Source: Lasiosphaeria ovina
Taxonomy: Eukaryota; Ascomycota; Sordariomycetes; Sordariales; Lasiosphaeriaceae
Reading direction: 5' to 3'
DNA: 64,000 nucleotides
NCBI GenBank assembly: GCA_033439765.1
Contig: JAULSN010000002.1
Coordinates: 2,852,001-2,916,000 of the forward strand
Shown here: positions 35,959-46,335 of the stretch, piece by piece
Position numbering within the stretch: position 1 is the stretch's first letter
Layout: the number at the start of each line of letters is the position of its first letter
The notes under the pieces: model-generated
What the model was told of the DNA's origin: nothing
The model's input: only the letters and a program-made list of their open reading frames with translations
Database searches by the model: none
Position numbers and translations under genes: made by a program

Positions 35959-36757
35959 GTACATGAAAATCCCTGCCATACCACTAGCCCAGCGAAATCC
36001 CTATTTTGCCCGCTAAAAAACAATTCTATCTGGCGGACAGTAGCGAGTAATTCAAGAGAGAAAGAGGAAACGAGCACCGCAGACCAACCTCCTGATGTCA
36101 GCAGGCCAGACCCATGGGGAAGGATGCTTCCTGTGCAAACCCACAGCTATGCTGCCAGCCTGTCTAGACTAGCTAGCCCAGCATTAGTCGCCATCGGTGG
36201 CGTGGACACCGGGGCTTTGGCCGTGCAGAAAAGCGCCTAAGACAAGGCCAAACGGGCAAAACACTGCGAGTAATGACGTATCTCGCACGGCGAGCACCCG
36301 CCACGCGCCATCGCCTCCTCGGGACGTCAGCATGCCCGCAACCCCAGCATCAAACGAGCTCTCTGGCCACCGCGACTCGCACGCGCCGGTGCTGCTAGGC
36401 TGGCGAGCGCCGTTTTACGTCTTGGCTGACCACGGGAAAAAGTTCATTGGGAGCTCCTGGTTTGGACCTCGGTACTGACTCATTGCTATCGTAAAGTCTA
36501 AATTCTCACTGAGCTGAATAAGGTACTGAATGGGTTTTGGGGCGCCGAACTCTGTATTGAAATCAACCAACAGCATCATTGCCTCCCAGTCCAACTCCAC
36601 GCTACTTACCAACCTGCGATGTTACCTTGCCCAGTCCAAATCCGCCAACATGGCAAGTAAAATGGGAACAACGATAGGGTTCGAATATGACCTGTAGCCT
36701 TGTCATAGCCACGACCCCGGATTACCCAACGCCAACCGCCCCTCAACCCATACCCAT

Positions 36758-38529
36758 TTAGCGCGAGATAGACTCTGCGCCGAAAACAGCAGACGATCCA
36801 GTCCCAAGTCCTCCCAGAGCTGTCAAGGCCCATGCGAGCGACCCGGCTTCCCAATCAAAGTCGTCGTCTGGGACGACATCGCCAAGCGTAGCGCTTGCCC
36901 TGACATCGGCGTCGGGCTCGTATGTTTCGTCGCCGGGGACATCCTCTGGATCGGGCTCTGGTTCTGCCTTGACCTTGCGCGGGCGGCCTCGCCATTTGGG
37001 AGTCTGCGATCCTTCATCGCCAGGGCTGTTAGAGCTGCTGATGCTGGAGACGCTCAAGTTGGCGCGGCGCCGTAAAGCAGTAGAAGAGGACGCAGACGCC
37101 TGCTTCTGTCCCTCGGCAGCAGGCGACTCGGCCTTGACAGGCAACTGGGTCGGGTCCGTTGGCTGCAAGCCCGATGCCGCCTTATAACCGGGCACGATCG
37201 ACTGGAGCATGTCGCCGGTGTCCATAGCGCGGACAGCTGCCCAGAGGCCGAGGCTCAAGCCGCACATCAAGACGTCTCTTCCGGCGCCGGTAACTGCGGG
37301 ATGGTCCGTCATTGAGCCAAGGACTTTCTCGACCGCTGTTGCGCTACGCTCCCATTTCGACCGCTTCTCCGTGTCGAACGGTATCTTGATGCTGTGGCGG
37401 TGTTTGTAGGCCTCGGGCATATTATGCCAGAGACCAACGGCCGTCGCCTTGGCATGCATGAGCAGGCCCGCAGCCGACATGAACTGGAAGAGCTTGTTAA
37501 AGGTGCCGTAGACGCCATGCGGGTCAGGGTAGACCACGCCCCAGGATTCGGGCACGATAGCGGGCAAGACGAGCGGAGCAAAGGTCAGGGCCCTAGCCAG
37601 GACAGCTGTCACGGGGAACGAAGCGGTGCCCACCGCATATGGGAGCGAGATGATGGCGCCATAGTTGAGGGTCAGAGGCACAAAGAACAGAACAGGCTTG
37701 GGCCACCAGTTGTCGGGTTTTGGCGGCAGTGCCCGGTTCAGGAGGCGTTCAAGTCTATTTGTAATTTTTCAAAGTTAGGATAAGTGGCCTACCATTCATT
37801 CGTCATGCTTCTACACGTGAGGCACGGTTCACCTACCTCGACTGGGTGCCCGAAAATGGCGACGGGGTCAAGAGCATGGCCACGTAGAATAAGTTCTGGG
37901 CAAACGACAGGCCGACAAGATGGGCGAGCAAGGCATAGGCCCAGAGGTGGGGGATCTTGCGGCGGCGGCCCTCGATTGCAAGCAGCGTCATCCAGGAAAC
38001 AGTGGCAACATCGAGCTGCTGTCCCCACCACAGCCTGCGAGCCCTCTCGGCCACGATCTCGAGGGCATCGAGGTGGATGGGGGTATCGCTCAGCCAGTAG
38101 GCGAGACGCAGGCTTGTGGCATTGGTGCCGGCGGCGTCGCGGCCCCAGAAGGAGAGTTCAGACGGGCTAGAGAAGAGTAGTTGGTACCATGGAAGGCGGA
38201 TGAATGAATGGATGGAGCGACGGGACGAACCTCTTGGGGACGGCAACACCCCTCTCGTCGGCCCATGTCTGGTACGACAGGCCGAGGTAGCTGAGGGCGG
38301 AGGTCGCAGCTAGCACAAAGCCCAGGGCCGCGAGGCTCGCAAAGACAATGGTGAGATTGGAGCGCTGGGCGGACCGATGGCGCGTGTCCTGGGCCGGGCC
38401 GAGCTCTCGACGGGCGCGATACAGACTCCGGCCGACCTTGGACGAGAGGTAGACGACGGCGGCCGCATGCGATAGCGCCAGGGCCAGCGGGAGGTAGCTG
38501 GGCTCGGATTCGAGGGCAATCGGCGCCAT
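36758..38529 (-). CDS. Polytopic fungal membrane protein, unknown function, 541 aa
   Basis: Three exons, complement of 38231-38529, 37837-38166 and 36758-37754, giving 541 aa. Junctions: AAGAG|GTTCGT...CTCTAG|C and TCGAG|GTAGGT...AAATAG|A. About six or seven hydrophobic helices are visible: SYLPLALALSHAAAVVYLSS, NLTIVFASLAALGFVLAATS, IPHLWAYALLAHLVGLSFAQ, NLFYVAMLLTP, PVLFFVPLTLNYGAIISLPY and SFPVTAVLARALTFAPLVLP. A hydrophilic acidic/basic tail follows, with GRPRKVKAEPEPDPE. No transporter signature recognised. It resembles the many uncharacterised fungal integral membrane proteins of this layout. It shares a divergent promoter with ARL3, into which a TIR element has inserted. Confidence 0.78.
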
Positions 38530-39422
38530 TGCGCTCGTTTGTTCTCAATCAATTGATCCTGTCGATTATTGCAATAGAGTATCAAGGTCGTTGACAAGCT
38601 CGCTCCGATTTCGCCGGACGAGATGATCTGAGTCTAGCGAGGGCAAGGGCTGCCTGCAAAAGCATGTTTCGTCTGGTCGGCCGTTTGGAGATGCGGTAGT
38701 TAACCCGGAAGAAGGTTGAAATGCTCACGATGAACCTAAACCCATGGACGGTTTTGGGTAAGGTAGATATGGTAAGGTAAGGAAGGTATCGAGTGAAGCG
38801 GCAGGCTGAGGTGGGCTGCCCAACTATGACGACACTGTCAGTGACAACTCCCATCCCTCTGTGAGTCGCGCATTCTGATTGGCTAGGCAGAGCGATGGCG
38901 TTGAGAGTCTAATCCCTGAATGTTTGTTGGTGTGGCAATCCGTACTTGGGTAGAAAGCCTTTATTCAGTACCACAAAAGAGATAGGCCTCTAGCGTTCCA
39001 GAATAGGGATTCTACAGTAGTGGCCTTTACCCCCATCGGCGGAAAACAGATAGGGCGGGCCGTAAGGAATTGAGGCCTTTCAATATACCTTAGGTTACTA
39101 TGTACCAGAGAGTCCCCGGCTAACAAACATTCAGGGATAGGTTGGATTTAGCACCCCGCCCAATCGTGCGAGGCTGAACCCCACGTCCCCCTGGTCTTAA
39201 GTTGCATCCCCGAAGGCCGCTAAATTAGTGCTGGGGTGACCCTGTTTACGGGGACGCTTTGGCGTGGGGATTTCTTGGAGAGGCTGATGACAGTCACAGA
39301 ACAACGCAGCAGCACTGTTTCGATACACGTTTATCCACCGAAACCCAATCGCACGCGCGCCCTCTTCTACCGTCCCCTTTGGACCGACCGACCCCTGCAC
39401 TGTCTAGGCGCCTCTCGACACC
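38530..39422. promoter_or_regulatory. Divergent promoter: membrane protein / ARL3
   Basis: 893 bp between divergent starts. The middle is occupied by a full-length TIR element. No gene found. Confidence 0.5.
38912..39138 (-). mobile_element. MITE-like element with 17-bp terminal inverted repeats (copy 4, full length)
   Basis: 227 bp bounded by ATCCCTGAATGTTTGTT and its exact reverse complement AACAAACATTCAGGGAT. There is no coding capacity. Internal words are shared with copies 1-3: AAAGGCCTCAATTCCTTA, TTTTCCGCCGATGGGGGTAAA in two parts, and AGAGGCCTATCT. The left flank ends in TA, as expected for Tc1/mariner-type target sites, but the right flank is AG unless the end is redefined by a base, so the duplication is not clean. 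No transposase gene is visible in the window. Confidence 0.8.
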
Positions 39423-40124
39423 ATGTACCATCTCGCAAAGGGGCTCTATCGGCTGGCCACGAGCAAAGAAGGTACGTGATTGATCCCTCGGCCTTGAAGA
39501 TTCCGACACAACCCGCGACTGACTTCCTTCACAGAGTACTCGGTGATCCTCCTCGGGCTCGACAATGCCGGCAAGACGACGTTCCACGAGCAGGTCAAGT
39601 CCATCTTCCTGCCCGACAACCCCGAACCCAAGCTGAAGACGGTGCCGACGGTGGGCCAGAGCGTGTCGACTATCACGCTGCCCGACATGTACCTCAAGCT
39701 GTGGGACGTGGGCGGCCAGCTGACGCTGCGCAAGCTGTGGCAGAGCTACTACGCGAGCTGCCACGCCATCGTTTTTATTATTGACAGCACCGACATTGGC
39801 GACGGCAACCTCGAGCACGACAGCACGGGTCGGCTGGACGAGTGCCGGCTGGTGCTCGAGGACGTGCTGCAGCACTCGGAAACCGAAGGCGTGCCACTGC
39901 TGATCCTCGCCAACAAGCAGGACCGCGAGGACTGCGTCGAGGTTGTGCGCATCAAGGAGGGCCTTGTCAAGCGCGTCTTCGAGGGCGACAAGGCCAGCAG
40001 CATCCGCGACTCGCGCGTCCTGCCCGTCTCCGCCCTCACCGGCACCGGCGTTCGCGAGGCCGTCGACTGGTTGCGCTCCCGCGTCAAGTGGAGCAAGGAG
40101 TCCCGACCCCCGGTTATGAGGTGA
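39423..40124 (+). CDS. ARL3: Arf-like GTPase, Arl3/ARFRP1 type
   Basis: Two exons, 39423-39471 and 39535-40124, 212 aa. It is a small GTPase of the trans-Golgi that acts upstream of Arl1 in recruiting golgins. The start MYHLAKGLYRLATSKEEYSV matches the family. Unlike Arf proteins there is no Gly2; Met-Tyr is the kind of N-terminus acetylated by NatC, which yeast Arl3 uses for Golgi targeting through Sys1. P-loop GLDNAGKTT (24-32), switch II WDVGGQ (73-78), guanine-specificity NKQD (143-146) and the SAL motif (VSALTGTGV) are intact. The 63-bp intron splits the GAG codon before the P-loop exon. It overlaps no neighbour and faces RRP45 convergently. Confidence 0.95.
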
Positions 40125-41088
40125 CCTCTGTTCAGTCTCCAATCGCCTCGCCTCCCCTCTCCTCCCCCGTACCCGGAGGGTGTGGGAGAGGGACCTGCGC
40201 CGCGCACTCCCCGCCCCCACGTCAGTCCAAGCGGCATGTCAAGAATGACCATCTGGAGAGAGGTATTTCATCTGGAATCACTTTGGAAGAAAAACACAGA
40301 CGTCTTAAGCTGGGCTGGCCGCGTCGCTGACCCTTGCTGAACTGCTGTTTGACGGGGAGAACAAGCTGAGGCTCCGATACTTGCTATCACAATGACCCCC
40401 CCCACCCATTTCTCTCTCCGGTCGGGATACAGTTTCTGAACTGGAGCACCGCTCTGCCGACACGGGCCGACCCTTTTCACGCGCATTCCGGATTTGGTGG
40501 ACTCTCATGCGAGGGGGGGAAGGGGGCGGGTTACGGATCCAGGGGGCGGCGCTTGTCTCTCCATCCCGGGAACCACAGCGCTACCTACCTAGGTACACTT
40601 CGACGGGACCCTTTGGATAGCGCCGAGCGAGGTCAGAAATCCCGCCTTCCTGTTTTCTGGCAACACCGCGCGATACGGGCTCGGGACTTGGTGTTGCCCT
40701 CACCGAATGCTCGTCCTGAGATATAAAAAGGCTCGGGGCGCAAGGGGATGTGAAGGCTGTCTCTTCGCGGTCAAGATCTAAACTGTTGGGCGTGTTTCTT
40801 GGTCGATTGCTAGGGCTTACATCTTACTCGGGGCCCGGGCTCTTTGCAGGACTTCTATATCCATCCGTACCCCAGGAAGAGAAAAGTCGAACAATCCCAA
40901 AGCCAGTGTTCGTAGACTAGACAGACCCCATTACTTTGCAGACCCCAACCCCGGACCAAGTCTCTTTTGTTAGGAACCGCTCTAACTAGCCGTGGGTATC
41001 TTATTTTGATTACAATGTCTGTAAAACCGCGCCGTGCTCCATGTTTTCCCCCGAAATGCAAATTCATTTTCTTTTTTCTTTCCCCATT
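40125..41088. other. Convergent intergenic region ARL3 / RRP45
   Basis: 964 bp holding two 3' ends. It is unexpectedly well stocked for a terminator region: a TATA-like TATAAAAAG (40722-40730, plus strand) followed by a GC-rich then leader-like stretch. No coding frame with family-like sequence. Confidence 0.5.
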
Positions 41089-42045
41089 TTATCTATCGTT
41101 TTCAGATGACAGCTCGGCCATGAAGCCCCCCTTGTTCCTCCGCTTGGCGTCCTCGGCGAGCTTCCCGTCGAGGAAGGTGGAGAACTCCTTGGCCTTGGTC
41201 AGGGCGACGGCGGTGCACTGGAGCAGGGCGACGGCCTCGACGGGGACGCCGCCGAGCTTGGCGATCTGGCAGATCTCGCCGTGGCGGTTGAGGCTGACGG
41301 TGCAGCTGCTGACGCGCACCTGCTCCTCGGCCCAGGTGGCGTCCAGTAGGGCCGTCTCACCGTCGTCGCCAAAAAAACTCCACGTGACGCAGAAGGGCGA
41401 GTGCAACCAGCTGAGCGGCACGGGCTCGCGCTCGGCCGGCGTGTACACGGTCAGCTGGCCGCTGGCGATGCTGGTGTCGGGCTTGCGGAAGTGCCGCAGC
41501 GCCGCCACCACGGCGAAGCACGACGCGTCGATCAGGTTGCCGTCGTGCGCCAGCACGTGCACGTCGACCCGCACCGACCAGCACTTCTGCCCCGCCACCA
41601 GGCACAGCGACTCCGTGTCCAGCGCCCCGGACCGCCGCACCGTCTTCTCCAGCAGCCGCGCCAGCAGCACCTCCGTCTCCGTCGGCCGCCCCACCTCGAA
41701 CGCGGGCGACGCCATCGGCCCCAGCTCCGTCGCGATCGTGAACACGCCGTCGAGCGGCCGGTCCACGTACGGCACCGTCACCTCGGCCGACACCTTGGCC
41801 AGCACCCTGTTTTGTTTTGGCGGGTTAGCAGAGGTTAGGGAGATAAATTTAGTGACGGGGGGAAAGGCACAATGAACGCACCTCGTCTTGCCGAGCGTCA
41901 CGTTGGCGACGCCATACTGGTCGCCGAAAGTAAGCTCGAGGGGCCGGTATTGGTCAAACTCGCGGCCGTCGAGCCGCAGCTTCTCGCCTAGCGCCTGGAC
42001 GATGAATTGCTTCTCATTGAGCGAGGGCTCGGCTTCGCGCGGCAT
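41089..42045 (-). CDS. RRP45: Exosome complex subunit Rrp45 (RNase PH fold)
   Basis: Two exons, complement of 41882-42045 and 41089-41806, 293 aa. Rrp45 (human EXOSC9) is one of the six RNase PH-like ring subunits of the nuclear and cytoplasmic RNA exosome and has no catalytic activity of its own in eukaryotes. Motifs: PSLNEKQFIVQALGEKLRLDGR at the start, FGDQYGVANVTLGKTR across the first strands, RVLAKVSAEVTVPYVDRP, then GQKCWSVRVDVHVLAHDGNLID and ASCFAVVAALRHFR, typical of this subfamily. The C-terminal helix ends KRRNKGGFMAELSSENDR. The 75-bp intron joins ACGAG to GGTGCTG, restoring TRVLAK. The ATG was preferred to an in-frame upstream GTG. Confidence 0.93.
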   Translation of the reverse strand: MPREAEPSLNEKQFIVQALGEKLRLDGREFDQYRPLELTFGDQYGVANVTLGKTRCVHCAFPPVTKFISLTSANPPKQNRVLAKVSAEVTVPYVDRPLDGVFTIATELGPMASPAFEVGRPTETEVLLARLLEKTVRRSGALDTESLCLVAGQKCWSVRVDVHVLAHDGNLIDASCFAVVAALRHFRKPDTSIASGQLTVYTPAEREPVPLSWLHSPFCVTWSFFGDDGETALLDATWAEEQVRVSSCTVSLNRHGEICQIAKLGGVPVEAVALLQCTAVALTKAKEFSTFLDGKLAEDAKRRNKGGFMAELSSENDR

Positions 42046-42480
42046 CTTAAATGGGTCGTCTTGCAGCACGGGCCGAAGGCGCGGTAGTATGTGTCGGGTA
42101 TAGGTAGGTGTGTTTGGCGGGATGCTGCTTTGGGTGGTTTACCTAGGTACGTACCTAGTTTCCAGACCTGAGGTTTGGAGGGGTGGCGGCTCCCTCGGCG
42201 CTTTCTGCCGCTAAAGACCGCCAAAAGTTTGGCCTGTTCTGCCGGGCGGTAAGCGCAGTCGCAACCTGTAGGGTCCGCTGGAGCACCCGGAGGGGCGCGC
42301 CGCTGCGGCGCCATTCAACATCCCTGCTTGCGGTTGCGAACGGAACCGTCGCCGCCAATTCAGGTCCATCCACCTCAGTTCAACAACCAACCCGCCACTC
42401 AACTTGACCGTCGCATAACCGCCTCGCCCACGCTCGACTCTCACTCTACACGAGAAAATAAATACGCTTGAGCAGCCAAG
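42046..42480. promoter_or_regulatory. Divergent promoter RRP45 / CWC15
   Basis: 435 bp between two divergent RNA-processing genes. GC-rich, with no clear TATA box, and a TACCTAGGTACGTACC word near 42141. Sharing of control between an exosome and a spliceosome gene is plausible but inferred. Confidence 0.5.
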
Positions 42481-43507
42481 ATGACTACAGCCCACAGACC
42501 CACGTTCGACCCGGTAAGCACTGGCGCCTTGACAAGCAATCTCTCGAAGCACCGCAATCACTAACTCCAGTCTCAGGCTCGGGGCAAGGAAGCCCTCCGC
42601 GGGCCCGCCTACCACCAGCGCCTGCTGCCAGCGTACACGCAGCTCAAGTTCCGGTAACGACCCCCTCCCCGCTTTTCTCTCAAACAGCTACGGGCCGGCC
42701 CACTAACGCGCTTCTTCCCGTGGCAGGCAATCAGGACAGGGCGGAGACGCCGACCGCGAGGTGCGCGACCTGCGCGCCGAGCTGCTCGCGGCCGAGGCCA
42801 CCCACTTTGCCAAGATCAAGGGCGGCCCCGCCGGCGGCGTCGGAGAAGACGAGTCCGCTTCCGCTTCGGCAGCACAGCCCAAGCTGCTGGGCGGCGCGAC
42901 ATCGGGCGACGGTGACACGGTCATGGAGGACTCCGAGTCCAAGCTCGTGCAGATCCTCGAGGAGACGCGGGACATGGACGCGGACGACTCGGACGAGGCG
43001 GGAGACGGTAGTGACGGTTCTGACGACGACGGCGGCGGCAGCGACGACGACGACGACGACGATAGCAGTGACGACGACGACGACGACGCGGAGTTGCAGC
43101 GCGAGCTGGACCGTATCAGGCGCGAGCGGACAGAGAAGCGCGAGAAAGAGGTGAGCTTTCTTCCCCTTTTCTTCTTCTTTGTATGCTTGCTAACATGCAA
43201 TGTCTCTAGGAGCGAGAACGCGCCGCGGCCGAGGAGGAAGTGCGCGAGCGAGACATTGCGCTCGGCAACCCGCTGCTGAACAAGACCGACTTCAGCATCA
43301 AGCGGCGGTGGGACGACGACGTCGTCTTCAAGAACCAGGCGCGCGGCACCGAGGACAAGGGCAAGAAGGAGTTTGTCAACGTAAGTCGCTGCCACTTGTC
43401 GCTGTTAATCCCCCCCCCCCCCCCCGGCAAAGGCTGACGCTTTACTCTTGCAGGATCTGCTCCGTTCAGACTTCCACCGGAGGTTCATGGGCAAGTACGT
43501 CCGCTGA
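42481..43507 (+). CDS. CWC15: Spliceosome-associated protein Cwc15/Cwf15
   Basis: Five exons, 42481-42513, 42577-42653, 42727-43150, 43210-43380 and 43454-43507, 252 aa. Cwc15 is a largely disordered subunit of the Prp19-associated activated spliceosome. The N-terminus MTTAHRPTFDPARGKEA matches the family's MTTAARPTFDPARG. The middle is very acidic (Asp/Ser runs). The C-terminus has the signature NPLLNKTDFSIKRRWDDDVV, FKNQARGTE, then DLLRSDFHRRFMGKYVR, the conserved end. Exon 2 has tandem acceptors six bases apart (CCAG and TCTCAG). The second gives the family sequence; the first would add Ser-Gln. Intron 4 contains a run of 16 C. Confidence 0.94.
43410..43425 (+). repeat. Poly(C) tract inside CWC15 intron 4
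   Basis: Sixteen C residues in a 73-bp intron, between donor GTAAGT and acceptor CTTGCAG. Confidence 0.9.
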
Positions 43508-44074
43508 GATCGGCACGGCTGCTTTGCCCGTGAGACGAATTTTGATGGATAGATTACCGTCTTTGTTGTCTTTCCTCCGCCCAGAGCTAGAAAGCCCTTC
43601 CGGCCGGCGGTGCTGGCTCTGCGTTTACGATGATAGACTTGCAATGCAACCGACGGGCTCCCCGGACCGCACAGTGGCGAATTGGCAATACACGTGTTTA
43701 TTTGAACCAAAACCAAACCAGCTTTGCGCAGGCGTGTGCCCTGTCTAGGAATCGGCGATTCGCGAGTAGCTCGGTGCCTGCCTGCCAGGCTTCACGCTCA
43801 CGCTTACCTTGGCTCCCCCTCGGGCTTCTGGAGGGTTTCTAGGAGGAGAGCGTGCGCGCTGGGGCGCGTGTGGTTGATACCCGCAGCCGAGATGGGAGCG
43901 GACGGGGCGAGACAGGCCCAGTTCTGTGATTATTTTTGGGGACCGCTATTTTATTTTAGTTTTTTACATGGCGTTTGCCGTAGCTTCGTAACGCTGCGAT
44001 GTTATACTACTGTTGCAATCTTTATACAATCTCCTTGAACTAACCTTGCATCTAGTCTATTCCCTCCGGCTGGC
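43508..44074. other. Convergent intergenic region CWC15 / EBP-like gene
   Basis: Holds two 3' ends. A T-rich stretch around 43930-43970 is compatible with a polyadenylation region. No gene seen. Confidence 0.5.
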
Positions 44075-45497
44075 TCACTGCTCTTTCTTGGCGGCGCCGC
44101 CGTCAACGTGAGTAAGCGCCTTTACGCTCTGGTAGTGCAGCACTGTCGTTTTTGAAGTTCGCCGCGGTTAGCTCACACAGATAGATAGACAGACTGGTAG
44201 ACAAAAACCCTCATATCCAGGTCTCCTCCAGGGGACGTGACTAAAGGGGGGGAGGGGAAAACACTCACAAGCCGGCACGACGGCCCACGGTGCGTTGAGC
44301 CCGGCGTAGTAGACCCAGTAGTACAGCGTCTCGGGCCGGCTGTACGAGACACCCCGCATGCGCTCCGCGAAGTGGCACGTGCCGTAGTACAGCGCCACGC
44401 CGTAGACGTGGCCGACGCAGACGGCGGCCTGCAGCACGTGGCGCTGCAGTCGCGTGCGGGTGTTGGCCGTGGTGGCGGCGGCAGCGGCGATGTAGATGGC
44501 CACGAGAAATGACAGCGGGCCCCATACGATCTGTGAGTGTGTGTGTGGTCAGCAAGGGGTTACTAGGTACCTAGATTTTGATGCAATAGGAAGAAGAGCG
44601 AAAAGGAAAGGAAAGGGATTTGGTTGAGGGACAGACCGCAGTCAGGACCTCGATGGCCAGCATGAACGGGTCAGACGTCACGTATCGCGAGTCGGACAGC
44701 GCGTACTCCTTCCACAGCTGCGCGAACAGGTCCTGCGACCCCGGGATCTGCGCGTGGTTGAGGACAAAGTAGCCTGTGCGGTTGCGGTTGCGGTGGTGGT
44801 TAGTCTCAAACACAGGAGCAGGCAAGGAGACTAAACTGCCAAAGGGAAAGAAGAGGGGGAAGAGACTTACCTTCGAAGAAGCAATGCAGAAATCCGCCTG
44901 TTTACGGTGCATGGTCAGCCTTGGTCACCTCATAGGATGCTTTTTCTTGCTTCTCGATTTCGTTCATGAGGCCTTGGCACGAGCTATACATCAATGATCA
45001 CTCATGGCCTCAAAAGATTGCGAGATAAAAAGAAAGAAGCGTCGTAAAATCATCAATCTTTGTGAGTGTAACCCCCCCTTTGAGTTTCTAGAACGGTTTA
45101 CACACCAATGGGTGCCCGTATCTACCACGGAATGGTGCCTCGAAACAAACCAACCTAACCTAAAAAAAGGGGGGAGTTGGGTTCCCCAAAACAAAACAAA
45201 AACTAAACAACCCAATACAAACCAGAACAGAACAGAACCGCCTGCCCCAAAGGGAGGAAAGAAGAAGAAAATAAAAAACTCACAAAGCACAAACCAGCAA
45301 AAAGCCGCCTGCTCCGCGCGCCTACGCTTCAAGCCCGGGCTCAGCCGCCTAGCGAGCGCGAGGGTGAACACCAAGAAGGCGGCAATGACTCCGGCGAACG
45401 CGGCGACGAGGGCGACGACCGAGAGAGTATTGGGCGCGTAGCCCTGCACGGCGACGTGCGGCGGGTAGTACGGGTGCGGTGCGTGGCTGTTGGCCAT
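44075..45497 (-). CDS. EBP-like sterol isomerase (EXPERA domain), five exons
   Basis: Exons: complement of 45284-45497, 44871-44897, 44637-44773, 44269-44530 and 44075-44142; total 235 aa. The family includes 3-beta-hydroxysteroid delta8-delta7 isomerase (emopamil-binding protein), an ER membrane enzyme. Fungi normally use the unrelated Erg2 for ergosterol, so the substrate here is uncertain. Joined sequence shows the EXPERA pattern: FCWFVLCGFLHCFFEGYFVL, then YALSDSRYVTSDPFMLAIEV, VWGPLSFLVAIYIA, and HVLQAAVCVGHVYGVALYYG, plus SYSRPETLYYWVYYAGLNAPW. An extra hydrophobic helix (TLSVVALVAAFAGVIAAFLVF) precedes the domain. Four or five membrane helices are expected. Exon 2 is a 27-nt microexon required for GFLHCFFEG. 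Confidence 0.88.
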
Positions 45498-46335
45498 GGT
45501 TTTGTTTCTGTTGGTTTCTTCGTTTTCTGGTGATGGTGGATATCGAATATTCACTCCTTGCGTGTCTGTATATCTCCTGACGCGAGAAAGGAGGGTCTTT
45601 GCTAAAGGATCTGTGTCTGTTTGTTTTGTTTGGAAACCGGAAGTTGAACAGAAAATTGGGTTGTGCAACAAGGTCTTTCTCCTTGAAAACAAACGCGAGA
45701 TCGACACCAGCGTTGTGCAGGCGATGAAGTATATTCGTTTCTCCTTGGCTTGGTACGATTGAGAAGACGAAATTGCTGGTGCTCTCGCCAATCGTATTTA
45801 CAGCCTGCCAAGTCCGGTAATTAAAGTCAGGGAAGGTGCCGATCGATAAAAGCGGGGCCGTGCCGTTCCGCGCCTTCGGGCACGGTAGTCTCTCTTCTCG
45901 CTCCTGACCCCACCCTCGAACGGTGACGGCGCCGGCATTCGGTCACGACCACAAAATATATCCACTACGTAATAAGTTGGAGGTGGGCAAAACAAAGCAA
46001 AAAGCGACAGATTAGTATATTCTATCCTAGATATGTGTGCCAACGCCAATAACCTCATAATTATTTTGCCCGACTTCAAAATAAAGCGTCAATATCCTCA
46101 TTCGTGATGCGATGGATTAGATCTGCATAAGTACCTTAGATAAGCCGGCCCTTTCTATTCCTTCACACATTCCTCTATCATACCCTGTAACTTGACCCAA
46201 GAAACGCCAGGCATGCATGTGCTTGTGAAGACTGGCCAAGCCGTGAATCAAGCCAAAAGTTCCCGTGGTATTCGTTCGCCCGCTCCCTCCAAGGTCAAAA
46301 AGACAGAAATCACACCCAGACAGCATCACCCTTGC
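45498..46335. other. Intergenic, promoter side of EBP-like gene
   Basis: 838 bp. It holds the promoter and leader of the EBP-like gene and the 3' end of the Zn2Cys6 gene. AT-rich near 45950-46090. No gene seen. Confidence 0.5.

Larger units (their letters stand above)
35671..36757. other. Intergenic with repeat copy and inverted-repeat arm
   Basis: No gene supported. Repeat-element copy 3 and the right arm of the inverted repeat lie here. The remainder (about 35990-36757) shows nothing recognisable. Confidence 0.55.

Noticed and set aside
30334..36000. Whole inverted-repeat-bounded segment as an active transposon
   Set aside because: No transposase or integrase frame is visible, and the interior gene is a decayed host-type kinase-like gene.
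37730..37760. Suspected frameshift at the start of the third exon of the membrane protein gene
   Set aside because: Rechecking the phase showed the exons join in frame with no extra base.
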